A stretch of DNA of 64,000 bases, taken from Patescibacteria group bacterium (GTDB taxonomy: Bacteria; Patescibacteriota; Saccharimonadia; Saccharimonadales; UBA4665). The translations under genes and the position numbers were made by a program. The notes beneath the pieces are model-generated. The model searched no databases, had not been told where the DNA came from, and worked only from the letters and a program-made list of their open reading frames with translations. Where the stretch lies: positions 372,001 through 436,000 of the forward strand of contig JARXKN010000001.1 of NCBI GenBank assembly GCA_030271625.1, given 5' to 3'. Shown here piece by piece: positions 54,006 through 62,525 of the stretch; position 1 is the stretch's first letter; each line of letters starts with the position of its first letter.

Positions 54006-54380
54006 ATGAAACGTCCACTTTACCGCTTCTTAACGCGTTGGCTCGTCTGTAGTCTCGGTCTATGGATTGCGGCTGGCCTGCTGGGTTCGAGCATTACCTA
54101 CGATAGCCGCTTTAAAGTTATTATCATTGCCGGGCTGGTGTTGGCAATTATTAATGTTTTCTTAAAACCAATTTTGATTATATTTTCTTTACCGGCGATC
54201 CTGTTTAGCTTGGGATTATTTATGATTATCGTCAACGGACTGACCGTTTATATTGCCAGTCGACTCTATACGCCGCTCCACATTACAAATTTCTGGGCGG
54301 CGGTGTTTGCCGGGATGGTTATCGGACTGGTAAACTATCTAGTAACAGCTATTTTAGAAGAAAGACGTAAACCCGCATGA
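54006..54380 (+). CDS. Four-helix membrane protein (PF04020-like)
   Basis: A 124-residue protein with four membrane helices (about residues 14-30, 37-55, 58-82 and 96-115) of the type named phage holin superfamily IV (PF04020). Many bacteria carry one without any phage, and here it stands between an aminopeptidase and secG. Function unknown. A TGCTATACT ends six bases before the ATG, giving a leaderless message. Overlaps secG by 4 bases. Confidence 0.82.
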   Translation: MKRPLYRFLTRWLVCSLGLWIAAGLLGSSITYDSRFKVIIIAGLVLAIINVFLKPILIIFSLPAILFSLGLFMIIVNGLTVYIASRLYTPLHITNFWAAVFAGMVIGLVNYLVTAILEERRKPA

Positions 54381-54592
54381 GTATCTTCAACTACATCACT
54401 ATTGCCTCGATGCTTTTATTAACGCTCCTCATCTTGGTGCAGACTCGCGGCGCTTCACTCGGGGCTGGCCTTGGTGGTGCCGGTGAAGTTAACACTACCC
54501 GCCGCGGTACCGATAAAACCATCTTTCAGATGACAATTATCTGCGCCATTGTCTTCTCTGTCTCGCTGATACTAGGCATTATCGTAAAGTAA
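54377..54592 (+). CDS. secG: SecG protein-export subunit
   Basis: A 71-residue two-helix protein. The central GASLGAGLGGAGEVNTTRRG loop, quoted as its core GLGGAG, and flanking helices match SecG of the SecYEG channel. Length and topology are normal. It is translationally coupled to the four-helix protein upstream (ATGA overlap) and followed 7 bases later by the binding-protein gene. Confidence 0.92.
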   Translation: MSIFNYITIASMLLLTLLILVQTRGASLGAGLGGAGEVNTTRRGTDKTIFQMTIICAIVFSVSLILGIIVK

Positions 54593-54599
54593 GCTGGTT

Positions 54600-56387
54600 A
54601 TGCAACAAAGTCGGCTCTTAAAGCTACGATTTCGGCGACGACTTAAGCTACGTCAGCAGCAAGCCAAAGGCTTAAGCACCCAGGCGGAGCGTTCATTTGA
54701 GCGCTATGTTTTAAAGCGCCTAGATCGCTTTAAGCCCGTTCGCCGCTTTGTTATTGGCTGGACGGCACTATTGTTAGTGCTGATGGTCGGGGTTATCTTT
54801 CAGGCCTTTCAGTTAACCCACTATTATCAAACGCTGCGCCCGGTAGCCGGTGGAACCTATCGTGAAGGCATCCTGGGTACCTTTAGCACGGCTAACCCAC
54901 TGTACGCCAGCAGTGATGTTGACAGCACCGTGGCCCACTTATTATTCTCGGGGTTGTTTCATTTTAATCAGCAGAATAAATTAGTCGGTGATCTGGCTGA
55001 GAGTTATGAGGTCAACCCTAACGGCACGGTCTATACGGTGCATCTGAAGCCGCAGCTGCGCTGGCATGACGGCCAAGCCTTAACCAGCGCTGACGTGTTG
55101 TTTACCTACCAGGCAATTCAAAATCCTGACGCTCAGTCGCCGCTTAAAGGGAGCTGGCAGGGGATTACCGTCAGTGCGCCTGACCCAGCAACGGTCGTCT
55201 TTAGCTTACCGGGGCCATTGGCGTCATTCCCTAACACTATGACCAATGGTATCGTTCCAAAACACCGACTGGCAAAGGTGCCCGCCAGCGAGCTGCGAAC
55301 TGCCGATTTTAACACTATTAACCCGATTGGCTCTGGGCCCTTTATGTGGCAAGCGATTCAAGTGAGTGGCAATGACCCAAGCACTGCCGAGGAGCAATTA
55401 GCGCTGCTACCGAATGCCCACTATGTTGGTGGCAAACCTAAACTTGCGCGCTTTATTGTTCACGCCTACGCTGACCGAACTAAGTTCGTACGCGACTTCC
55501 AGGGCGGCGCCTTAACCGGTGCCGCTGGCCTAACAGATTTGCCAACGGCCGTAACTAAAAACAGTAGTTTGCAAGTTCACAACTTGTTACTAACGGCTGG
55601 CACCTATGCCTTTTTTAAAACAACCCATCCAATCCTAAACGACCAAAAGGTTCGGCTGGCATTGGTGCAAGCCGCCGATCCAAGCGACATTATTAAACAT
55701 TTGACGTATCCAACTAAAGCCGTCCGCGGGCCGTTGCTGCAAGGCCAATTAGCCAGTGACCCGACAGTGACGCAACCAAAACACGATCTAGCCGCCGCTA
55801 AAGTGGCGCTTGATGCCGCTGGCTGGGTCGTCAGCAGTAACGGTATCCGTAGTAAGGACAAGCATCCGCTGACGCTCAACCTAGTGGCCACTGATACAGT
55901 GGAGTATCACGCAGTTACTAAAGCACTGCAGAAGCAATGGTTAGCTCTCGGTGTAAAACTAAATGTCCGACTGCAAAGCGTTCAAAACTTCCAAAACACC
56001 TTGGCTTATCATGATTACGACATTGTGCTCTACGGCATTTCTATTGGCACCGATCCCGATGTGTTCGTCTATTGGGACAGCTCCCAAGCTGATATCCGGT
56101 CGACTAATCGCCTTAATCTGTCAGAGTACAAGAACCTCACGGCGGATGCTTCGCTAGAATCCGGTCGAACCCGCCTCGATCCCGCCTTGCGTACCTTAAA
56201 GTACAAACCATTCCTGACCGCCTGGCAGCAGGATGTACCGGCGTTAGGGCTGTACCAACCACGCGTCTTGTACGCCACGAACGGTCCGGTTAATGGGCTG
56301 AACGATCAAACGATTAATACTTCTACCGACCGCTTTAATAATGTCCAAAACTGGATGATACGCGAAGCTAAAGTTACTAATAAGTAG
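54600..56387 (+). CDS. Oligopeptide-binding protein of an ABC transporter (SBP_bac_5), anchored
   Basis: A 595-residue protein. After a basic cytoplasmic end there is one membrane helix near residues 51-72 (FVIGWTALLLVLMVGVIFQA), then a family 5 solute-binding domain: GGTYREGILGTFSTANPLYA, VHLKPQLRWHDGQALTSADV near residue 140 and NPIGSGPFMW near residue 240. It should capture peptides outside. The permease and ATPase partners are not in the window. The membrane anchor replaces the usual lipobox. Confidence 0.88.
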   Translation: MQQSRLLKLRFRRRLKLRQQQAKGLSTQAERSFERYVLKRLDRFKPVRRFVIGWTALLLVLMVGVIFQAFQLTHYYQTLRPVAGGTYREGILGTFSTANPLYASSDVDSTVAHLLFSGLFHFNQQNKLVGDLAESYEVNPNGTVYTVHLKPQLRWHDGQALTSADVLFTYQAIQNPDAQSPLKGSWQGITVSAPDPATVVFSLPGPLASFPNTMTNGIVPKHRLAKVPASELRTADFNTINPIGSGPFMWQAIQVSGNDPSTAEEQLALLPNAHYVGGKPKLARFIVHAYADRTKFVRDFQGGALTGAAGLTDLPTAVTKNSSLQVHNLLLTAGTYAFFKTTHPILNDQKVRLALVQAADPSDIIKHLTYPTKAVRGPLLQGQLASDPTVTQPKHDLAAAKVALDAAGWVVSSNGIRSKDKHPLTLNLVATDTVEYHAVTKALQKQWLALGVKLNVRLQSVQNFQNTLAYHDYDIVLYGISIGTDPDVFVYWDSSQADIRSTNRLNLSEYKNLTADASLESGRTRLDPALRTLKYKPFLTAWQQDVPALGLYQPRVLYATNGPVNGLNDQTINTSTDRFNNVQNWMIREAKVTNK

Positions 56388-56455
56388 TTGGCCAATAGGC
56401 GATTGTAGCTTGTGAAGCCGGCCAGCTTACTGTAAAATACCCCCGTTAGACACAC

Positions 56456-56540
56456 GCGGACGTGGCGGAATTGGTAGACGCGCTAGTTTCAGGTACTAGT
56501 GTCGCAAGACGTGGAGGTTCAAGTCCTCTCGTCCGCACCA
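56456..56540 (+). tRNA. tRNA-Leu (CAG)
   Basis: A complete class II tRNA with GCGGACG/CGTCCGC acceptor stem, anticodon arm CTAGT-TTCAGGT-ACTAG with CAG at 56490-56492, a long variable arm and encoded CCA. It reads CUG. Confidence 0.95.
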
Positions 56541-56576
56541 AATAAAAAGACTCACTTTTGTGAGTCTTTTTATTTG
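56541..56576 (+). terminator. Terminator after tRNA-Leu(CAG)
   Basis: AAAAGACTCAC and GTGAGTCTTTT form a perfect stem with a TTTT loop and continue into more A/T pairs. The symmetric form could end transcription on both strands. Confidence 0.9.
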
Positions 56577-56609
56577 ACAACCTAGCTACTATAGTTAATA
56601 GTAAGAGTA

Positions 56610-56939
56610 ATGGAACTACAACCTCACACCGACCCAGCTAAAACCAGAACCCACACCCTCATGACCCTAGAAAATCAGGTAGAATTTGCCGCCATGGAAT
56701 TTAATGCCGGCTTGGCCTACCATGGCTTGCTACGAACGGTTGGCATCTACATCGGCTTAGTTGATGAAAAAATGCCCGACCAATTCCCGTGTACTGTTTC
56801 ACTGCCTAACCGTAGCTTAGATAAGTGGGCGGCCCGCTCCTATCGTGATGCCATGAGTCAGTACCAAGAACCATTTAGCCTCGGATTAGGTGATCAAATT
56901 CGCATCTACCGCGCAGAGCAGTCGCGCATCAATTCCTAA
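56610..56939 (+). CDS. Hypothetical protein
   Basis: A 109-residue soluble protein with no signal or helix bundle that I recognise. It has GLAYHGLLRTVGIYIGLVD in the middle and an R-I-Y-R end. Possible promoter: TTGACA at 56574-56579 and TAATAG at 56596-56601, 16 bases apart; the ATG follows 8 bases later. Function unknown. It stands alone between a terminator and the FAD oxidase gene. Confidence 0.65.
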   Translation: MELQPHTDPAKTRTHTLMTLENQVEFAAMEFNAGLAYHGLLRTVGIYIGLVDEKMPDQFPCTVSLPNRSLDKWAARSYRDAMSQYQEPFSLGLGDQIRIYRAEQSRINS

Positions 56940-57032
56940 GATTGCTTCGCTAGCTAACCATAAGCGCGGGCTGTCTAGGTATGCTATATTTGATGTAGTA
57001 CAAAAAGACATATTCTTAGAGGATGACCGTTC

Positions 57033-58670
57033 ATGAGTAAAATTGCCCATTATTTGCAAGAACATTTAGTTGGTGAAGTCATGTCCAGTACCGATGCTCG
57101 GCGCTACTTTGCGACCGATGCTAGCATTATGGCTTTGCCGCCAGCGTTAGTGGTTTACCCTCGAAATGAAAATGATGTCCGTAAAACCGCTCGTTTTACC
57201 TGGCAGCTAGCGGAACGCGGCCGGGTTATTCCAATTACTGCTCGTGGCGCCGGTAGCGATCAAACTGGGGCCAGCCTGGGAACCGGTATCATGCTGGTCT
57301 TCCCGGCGCACTTGAACCGGGTACTAGAACTTGATACTAAATCTGGCAATGTCGTGATTGAGGCTGGCATTAACTACGGTAAATTACAGCAAACCCTCCA
57401 GACCCATGGCCGGTTCTTACCGCCGTACCCAGCATCATTAGAATACTCAACCGTCGGTGGGGCGATTGCTAACAATGCCAGTGGTGAAAAATCCGTTAAA
57501 TATGGTGATACCCGCAACTATGTCCAAAGCGTGCGGGCAGTCTTGGCCAACGGTGAAGTCATTGAAACTGGCCGGGTAAGTAAGCGCGAATTAGGTAAGA
57601 AGCTGGGCTTAGCGACGTTCGAAGGCGAATTGTACCGCGCTATTGATACGCTGCTAGAAGAAAACCGCGAAGTGCTCGAAACCATGCCGCGCAACGTTAC
57701 TAAAAACAACGCCGGCTACAATCTGCTCGATATCAAACGCCGTGATGGTTCGTTTGACCTCACACCACTGTTAGTCGGTAGCCAGGGAACGCTGGCGATT
57801 ATTACTGAAGCCACGCTTACCACTGAGCCGTTAAACCCTCAGACCACCCTCATGATGGCGTTCTTCGATGATTTAACCAGCGCCGAACAAGCGGTAGTTG
57901 AACTCCGGGCCCAACACGACCAACCGAGCGTCTTAGAAATGATTGACGGTAATGTTTTAGAGCAAGTGGCCGAGCTCAATCCTAATTTATTGAAGAGCAT
58001 TATCCAGCTGCCGTATCCGGCCATGGTGTTATTTATAGAATTTGATAACCTCAACGATCGCCAACAGAAAAAAGATGTCCGTAAGACGGCTAAGATCTTA
58101 GAAAAATACGCCACTACACTACAAACCGAAACCGAACCAGAACAGCAAATGGCCATCATGAAGGTGCGCCAAGCAACTGCGACCTTGCTGACCCGTAGCG
58201 ACCAAGCTGGCCGCGCTCTACCGATTGTTGACGGGGCCATTGTGCCTATCGAGCGGCTTAACGAATACCTGCAGGGCACCTATGCGCTCTGCGAGAAGCT
58301 AGGTATTAAGCCAGCCCTCTGGGGCCGCATCGGTGAAGGTAACTTGCAGTTCCAGCCAGTCTTAAATATCGCCCAAGTTGGTGATCGCCAAAAAGCCTTC
58401 CGGCTGATGGACGATTACTACGCTCTAGTGATTAGCCTCGGCGGCAGCATTAGCGGTGAGCGTAATGACGGCCGTCTCCGGGCGCCCTACGTTGAGCGCC
58501 AGTACGGCAGCGACGTCTATGCGCTGTTTAACCGCCTAAAGCAAATCTTTGACCCCTATAACATTCTGAACCCCGGTGTTAAGCTGGGCACCACCCAAGA
58601 AGACGTCAAGGCACTCGTCCGCAGCGACTTCAATCTCGGGCACATCTATAACCACTTGCCACGCAGCTAG
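57033..58670 (+). CDS. FAD-linked oxidase (GlcD / D-lactate dehydrogenase type)
   Basis: A 545-residue flavoprotein. The FAD-binding PCMH domain (about residues 35-210) has YPRNENDVRKTARFTWQL, the PITARGAGSDQTGASLGTGI loop that holds the FAD pyrophosphate and TVGGAIANNASGEKSVKYGD. The C-terminal oxidase domain (about residues 240-540) ends FDPYNILNPGVKLG. Such enzymes oxidise D-lactate, glycolate or related 2-hydroxy acids. A C-terminal iron-sulfur domain is absent. AGAGGATG upstream serves as ribosome binding site. In a fermenting cell it may regenerate pyruvate from D-lactate; the electron acceptor is unknown. Confidence 0.9.
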   Translation: MSKIAHYLQEHLVGEVMSSTDARRYFATDASIMALPPALVVYPRNENDVRKTARFTWQLAERGRVIPITARGAGSDQTGASLGTGIMLVFPAHLNRVLELDTKSGNVVIEAGINYGKLQQTLQTHGRFLPPYPASLEYSTVGGAIANNASGEKSVKYGDTRNYVQSVRAVLANGEVIETGRVSKRELGKKLGLATFEGELYRAIDTLLEENREVLETMPRNVTKNNAGYNLLDIKRRDGSFDLTPLLVGSQGTLAIITEATLTTEPLNPQTTLMMAFFDDLTSAEQAVVELRAQHDQPSVLEMIDGNVLEQVAELNPNLLKSIIQLPYPAMVLFIEFDNLNDRQQKKDVRKTAKILEKYATTLQTETEPEQQMAIMKVRQATATLLTRSDQAGRALPIVDGAIVPIERLNEYLQGTYALCEKLGIKPALWGRIGEGNLQFQPVLNIAQVGDRQKAFRLMDDYYALVISLGGSISGERNDGRLRAPYVERQYGSDVYALFNRLKQIFDPYNILNPGVKLGTTQEDVKALVRSDFNLGHIYNHLPRS

Positions 58671-58681
58671 CAAACAGCCAA

Positions 58682-58717
58682 CTAAAAAAGACTAGCTAAT
58701 ACTAGTCTTTTTTAGTT
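58682..58717. terminator. Bidirectional terminator
   Basis: AAAAAAGACTAG and CTAGTCTTTTTT form a perfect stem with a short AT-rich loop. It serves the FAD oxidase gene on the plus strand and the tRNA-Leu(GAG) on the minus strand. Confidence 0.9.
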
Positions 58718-58803
58718 GGTGCGGACGAGAGGACTTGAACCTCCACGAGCTTGCGCCCACTACCACCTCAAGGTAGCGCGTCTACCAATTCCGCCACGTC
58801 CGC
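58717..58803 (-). tRNA. tRNA-Leu (GAG)
   Basis: On the reverse strand a complete class II tRNA: GCGGACG acceptor, CTACC-TTGAGGT-GGTAG anticodon arm with GAG (complement at 58767-58769), long variable arm and encoded CCA. It reads CUU/CUC. Acceptor, D and T arms are identical to the tRNA-Leu(CAG) 2 kb away. Confidence 0.95.
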
Positions 58804-58914
58804 TGATAACTCCTTAATAGCATACGGATTTGCCATCTTTTTTTCAAGGCGAACTGTATTTAATCTGGCACCCGGGGCAGATTCGTGCTATTATCTTGCA
58901 GTCCCATTAGATAA

Positions 58915-58991
58915 GGGCGCTTAGCTCAGTTGGCTAGAGCATCTCGTTTACACCGAGAGGGTCGGGGGTTCGAATCCCTCAGCGCCCACCA
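58915..58991 (+). tRNA. tRNA-Val (TAC)
   Basis: Complete tRNA with GGGCGCT/AGCGCCC acceptor, TCTCG-TTTACAC-CGAGA anticodon arm with TAC at 58949-58951 and encoded CCA. A TATTAT at 58889-58894 is a likely -10. Confidence 0.95.
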
Positions 58992-59000
58992 TATAATACA

Positions 59001-59022
59001 GATCGGCTTGCCGGTCTTTTTT
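59001..59022 (+). terminator. Terminator after tRNA-Val
   Basis: GATCGG-CTTG-CCGGTC hairpin followed by six T. Confidence 0.8.
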
Positions 59023-59081
59023 ATTGTTGCGGAACGGGTAGTGGGGGCCTACAATTAACAGTATTAACCTAGGAGACCAAC

Positions 59082-59846
59082 ATGGGTGCATTTGCTGTCG
59101 TACTAATCATTATTATTCTGATCATCATTGCCAACGGCGTGCGGATTATCAACCAGTACGAGCGCGGTGTCGTCTTTCGACTCGGTCAAGTACGGCCCAA
59201 CGTTAAAGAACCAGGTTTGCGGCTAATTATTCCGATTGTCGATCAGATGCGCAAAGTGCCGTTGCGCATTATTACGCTGCCGATTGAATCGCAGCAAATT
59301 ATTACCCAAGATAACGTTTCCATTAGTGTTTCAGCTGTCGCCTATTACCAGGTCCAAGATCCCATTAAATCAATTGTTGAAATTGAAGACGTTATTTCGG
59401 CCGTCTACCAGATTGCCCAAACCACTGTCCGGAACATTGTTGGACAGAGCAGCTTAGACGAAGTGCTGGGTGAAACGACCGCCATTAATGAAAAGATTAA
59501 GACTATTCTAGAAGCCTCGACCGAGAAGTGGGGCATTTTCGTGAGCACCGTCGAATTGAAAGATATTCAGTTGCCGGAGAGTATGCAGCGGGCTATGAGC
59601 AAACAAGCTGAGGCCGAGCGTGAAAAGCGCGCCAAGATCATTGCCGCCGAAGGTGAACAACTCAGTGCTGCCAAACTCGGTGAAGCAGCCGACATCATTG
59701 CCGCCCACCCAATTGCGCTACAGCTCCGTAACCTGCAGGTGTTAAGCGACATTGCCGTCGAAAAGAACAGCACCATTATTTTCCCAAGTCAGTTTATGGA
59801 CACCGTGAATAGCGTTAAAGAATTCATGGCCAAAGAAAAAGTTTAA
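59082..59846 (+). CDS. Slipin / band 7 (SPFH) membrane protein
   Basis: A 254-residue protein. One N-terminal membrane helix (residues about 3-22, [18 protein letters not shown]) leads to an SPFH domain with [20 protein letters not shown] and [22 protein letters not shown] coiled region [19 protein letters not shown] and the C-terminal helix follow. Slipins form membrane scaffolds, often with a NfeD partner, which is not here. AGGAG before the ATG is a true Shine-Dalgarno and TACAAT at 59050 is a -10. Confidence 0.93.
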   Translation: MGAFAVVLIIIILIIIANGVRIINQYERGVVFRLGQVRPNVKEPGLRLIIPIVDQMRKVPLRIITLPIESQQIITQDNVSISVSAVAYYQVQDPIKSIVEIEDVISAVYQIAQTTVRNIVGQSSLDEVLGETTAINEKIKTILEASTEKWGIFVSTVELKDIQLPESMQRAMSKQAEAEREKRAKIIAAEGEQLSAAKLGEAADIIAAHPIALQLRNLQVLSDIAVEKNSTIIFPSQFMDTVNSVKEFMAKEKV

Positions 59847-59848
59847 TC

Positions 59849-60004
59849 GTGCCTCGGGCAACAAGCGAACAAGCACAAATTAACAGGCTGTCGGCGAAGC
59901 GCTCTAGGTTAGGTGTGCTGGAAGTAGCCGGTATACTAGCAATTCTGTTTAGCGTTGGTGTACTTGTCTGGTTCGTTTGGGCCTTCCGCGATTTTACCTG
60001 GTAA
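59849..60004 (+). CDS. 51-residue single-helix membrane protein
   Basis: A GTG-started frame of 51 codons begins 2 bases after the slipin stop. It has a basic N-terminus (RLSAKRSRLGVLEVAG) and one clear membrane helix (ILAILFSVGVLVWFVWAF), ending RDFTW. Position and hydrophobic profile suggest a real slipin partner. It is nonetheless short, so chance is possible. Confidence 0.55.
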   Translation: MPRATSEQAQINRLSAKRSRLGVLEVAGILAILFSVGVLVWFVWAFRDFTW

Positions 60005-60013
60005 GATAGTAAG

Positions 60014-60337
60014 ATGAGTTTACAGAAGTATCAGCAGGAGATTGACGATTGGGTCCAAGGCTACGAAAAGCCGTATTGGAGTATCTGGTCGCAGTTTGCG
60101 CGCTTAGTTGAAGAAGTTGGTGAACTGGGCCGAGCGCTTAATCATGAGCACGGTGACAAGATCAAGAAAGCCAGCGAAGAGCCCGATGATATTGCCGGCG
60201 AAATGGGTGACATTCTATTTGACCTGATGTGCTTGGCTAACACTAAGGGCATTAACTTGGATGATGCCATTAAAAAGGTTATCAACAAAGCCCAAACCCG
60301 CGATAAAGACCGCTTTCCTAAGAAAGCAGAAGGGTAA
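60014..60337 (+). CDS. MazG-like nucleotide pyrophosphohydrolase (third of three)
   Basis: A 107-residue MazG-type protein: RLVEEVGELGRALNHE near residue 29, EMGDILFDLMCLANTKGI near residue 65. The Glu/Asp metal motifs are intact. It would remove unusual dNTPs. It begins 9 bases after the small membrane protein and ends 3 bases before the VIT gene. Confidence 0.88.
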   Translation: MSLQKYQQEIDDWVQGYEKPYWSIWSQFARLVEEVGELGRALNHEHGDKIKKASEEPDDIAGEMGDILFDLMCLANTKGINLDDAIKKVINKAQTRDKDRFPKKAEG

Positions 60338-60340
60338 GCT

Positions 60341-61048
60341 ATGGCCACGGAAACATCTAGCGCGACTAAAATGACTAATGCCCAGCTGAACCGTCTCCGA
60401 GCAGCCGTGTTGGGCGCTAACGACGGCATTGTCTCGGTATCGAGCATTATTCTGGGCGTGGCTGGCGCTACCAGCAGCCGCGGTACCATCTTTACGGCTG
60501 GGATGGCTGGACTAGTGGCTGGCGCCTTGTCTATGGGTGTTGGCGAGTATGTATCAGTTGGCAGTCAACGCGACACCGAAGATGCCTACATCGCTATCGA
60601 AAAAAAGCGACTCCGAACCAATCCGGAAGAAGAGTTCGAAGAATTAGCCGCCACTTATGAGGCTAAGGGCATGAGCGTGGCAACAGCGCACCAGGTTGCC
60701 AAGGAATTAACTGCCAGCGACCCTATAAAAGCTCACATAGATGCTGAACTGAATCTAGATGAAGCCGACCTTAATAGTCCCGTTCAAGCGGCGCTAGCCT
60801 CACTTATATCGTTTACGGCCGGTGGTCTGGTGCCATTACTGGCTGTTTTGAGCGTCAGAGGCCACAACAGCCGCATAATTGTGACTTTCCTGGCAGTACT
60901 AGTGGCGCTGACCATAACCGGCTATTTGAGCGCCACCGTCGGCAAGGCATCGCGTCGCCGATCAATTATCCGCATTGTTATTGGTGGCGCCTTAGCCATG
61001 GGCATTACTTTCCTAGTCGGCCGCATCTTCGGAACCGCAATTAGCTAA
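60341..61048 (+). CDS. VIT/CCC1-family membrane transporter
   Basis: A 235-residue protein of the VIT1/CCC1 family of Fe2+/Mn2+ transporters. The first helix has the family signature RLRAAVLGANDGIVSVSSIILG near residue 20, given as the core GANDGIVS, then a helix with MAGLVAGALSMGVGEYVSVGS near residue 56. An amphipathic cytoplasmic region (EEEFEELAATYEAKGM) and three more helices follow. It may detoxify iron or manganese. Family firm, ion inferred. Confidence 0.92.
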   Translation: MATETSSATKMTNAQLNRLRAAVLGANDGIVSVSSIILGVAGATSSRGTIFTAGMAGLVAGALSMGVGEYVSVGSQRDTEDAYIAIEKKRLRTNPEEEFEELAATYEAKGMSVATAHQVAKELTASDPIKAHIDAELNLDEADLNSPVQAALASLISFTAGGLVPLLAVLSVRGHNSRIIVTFLAVLVALTITGYLSATVGKASRRRSIIRIVIGGALAMGITFLVGRIFGTAIS

Positions 61049-61055
61049 ATACCGC

Positions 61056-61487
61056 ATGAATTTTAACCCTATGCTGCCTAGCCCCTTTTATCGTGTGACC
61101 TCTCGGGCAATTATATTAGACAATGAGCAACGGCTGATTGTCGTACAAGACAACAAAGGGAAGTGGCAGCTACCCGGAGGCGGTTGGGAGCACAACGAAA
61201 CATTTCTAACATGCTTACAACGAGAAGTTAAAGAAGAATTGGGTGTGTTGGTTACGGAAGTGGCCGACAGCCACTTTTATTACATGAATCTTGATCAGCG
61301 AGGGTACTATTCGCTACGGATAGCGGCGCATGTTCGCCTGGCGAGCTACGAGTTTATACCTGGAGACGATATGGTGGCCTGCAAGGCAGTAAATCGGCAG
61401 CAGTTTTTGGATTTAGAGTTTACAGCTGGGGAAGGCCCGGTTCATAATTATGTCGATCAAATTTGGCCTCCTGCCGAAAGAGGTTGA
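61056..61487 (+). CDS. Nudix hydrolase
   Basis: A 143-residue Nudix protein. The Nudix box reads GGGWEHNETFLTCLQREVKEE plus LGV near residues 41-64, shown here in two parts. It hydrolyses a nucleoside diphosphate linked compound. It lies 7 bases after the VIT gene, so it is in the same operon. Confidence 0.9.
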   Translation: MNFNPMLPSPFYRVTSRAIILDNEQRLIVVQDNKGKWQLPGGGWEHNETFLTCLQREVKEELGVLVTEVADSHFYYMNLDQRGYYSLRIAAHVRLASYEFIPGDDMVACKAVNRQQFLDLEFTAGEGPVHNYVDQIWPPAERG

Positions 61488-61538
61488 TTAACTGCTCGGT
61501 AATCTGTAAAATGATTTGAGTCCGTTACGATGGTTTTC

Positions 61539-61614
61539 GGCTCTTTAGCTCAGTTGGTAGAGCAGTGGCCTGAAGAGCCACGTGTCCCCAGTTCGAGTCT
61601 GGGAGGAGCCACCA
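61539..61614 (+). tRNA. tRNA-Phe (GAA)
   Basis: Complete tRNA: GGCTCTT acceptor with AGGAGCC, GTGGC-CTGAAGA-GCCAC anticodon arm with GAA at 61572-61574, normal D loop (AGTTGGTA) and T loop (TTCGAGT), encoded CCA. Confidence 0.95.
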
Positions 61615-61627
61615 AATAACACGACAT

Positions 61628-61703
61628 GCGGGTCTAGCTCAGTTGATAGAGCGCTTCCTTGCCAAGGAAGAGGCCAGGAGTTTGAGTCTCCTGACCCGCA
61701 CCA
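61628..61703 (+). tRNA. tRNA-Gly (GCC)
   Basis: Complete tRNA: GCGGGTC/GACCCGC acceptor, CTTCC-TTGCCAA-GGAAG anticodon arm with GCC, encoded CCA. D loop is AGTTGATA and T loop TTTGAGT, so the tertiary pair G19-C56 is replaced by A19-U56. Confidence 0.95.
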
Positions 61704-61716
61704 ACCATAAGCACTA

Positions 61717-61743
61717 TAAAAAAAGACCTCCGGGTCTTTTTTT
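61717..61743 (+). terminator. Terminator after tRNA-Gly
   Basis: AAAAAAAGACC and GGTCTTTTTTT flank a TCCG loop, with A-tract and T-tract pairing, so it can work on either strand. Confidence 0.85.
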
Positions 61744-61792
61744 GATACCATACATCATAGATCTACTATAGGTTTATAAGCGGAGGAGTATC

Positions 61793-62392
61793 ATGCGAAA
61801 AGTTACTGTTCTTGAATTCGTAACAATTGATGGCGTCATGCAGGCACCAGGCGGTCAGGAAGAAGATCCGACGGCGAAATTTGAATTCGGAGGCTGGCAA
61901 GCGCCTTTTATGGGTGACCAGGCAACAGATGCGGTGACTGGTCCAGCTCTCAAAGCCGATGTTGAATTTCTACTAGGGGGCTACACATTCGAGATCTGGT
62001 CTGACTATTGGCCTAAACATGGCCACATATGGACATTTATAAATAACAATATGAAATATGTTTTATCGGCTACAAAGACCGAAACCAACTGGCAGAACAC
62101 CACTTTCCTGCGAAACATTGAAGACATCATAAAGTTGAAGAACACAAATGGTCCTGACCTCCACGTGTGGGGCAGCAGTAAGCTAGTGCAATTACTACTT
62201 GCTAACGATCTTGTAGATGAACTTTGTCTTATGACCTATCCAATTATTCTTGGTCAAGGAAAAAAACTTTTTAATGATGGGGCTGCTCCAAGAACATTCA
62301 CTCTCATCGAGCATCATGTTGGTAAGTCCGGTGTTATTGTCGCCCGATATGCGCGAGCTGGAGCAGTTGAAACCGGTAATATAGGCGAATAA
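61793..62392 (+). CDS. Dihydrofolate reductase-like (RibD C-terminal) protein
   Basis: A 199-residue protein of the DHFR-like/RibD_C group. It has MRKVTVLEFVTIDGVMQAPGG at the start, quoted from VTIDGVMQAPGG, LHVWGSSKLVQLLLANDLVDEL near residue 120 and YPIILGQGKKLFNDG near residue 152. NADPH binding is likely; true DHFR activity is not, given the group. GCGGAGGAG before the ATG is a strong ribosome binding site. Slightly AT-rich; possibly acquired. Confidence 0.9.
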   Translation: MRKVTVLEFVTIDGVMQAPGGQEEDPTAKFEFGGWQAPFMGDQATDAVTGPALKADVEFLLGGYTFEIWSDYWPKHGHIWTFINNNMKYVLSATKTETNWQNTTFLRNIEDIIKLKNTNGPDLHVWGSSKLVQLLLANDLVDELCLMTYPIILGQGKKLFNDGAAPRTFTLIEHHVGKSGVIVARYARAGAVETGNIGE

Positions 62393-62525
62393 TATCATTA
62401 AATTACTAATTTTTTAGATACGGTGCAGCCCTTACGTCTTGCCGGTAAGACTTTACTGTTCTTTTTTCTTCAAGGGAGGGTATACTAGACAGACACTACA
62501 ATAATCAAGCCAGGAGGATATATAC

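Noticed and set aside
54006-54380. Prophage holin
   Set aside because: Its family is named after phage holins, but no phage gene is nearby and such four-helix proteins are common in bacterial chromosomes.
61545-61751. Reverse frame of 68 codons over the tRNA-Phe/tRNA-Gly region
   Set aside because: It is antisense to two complete tRNAs and the terminator.
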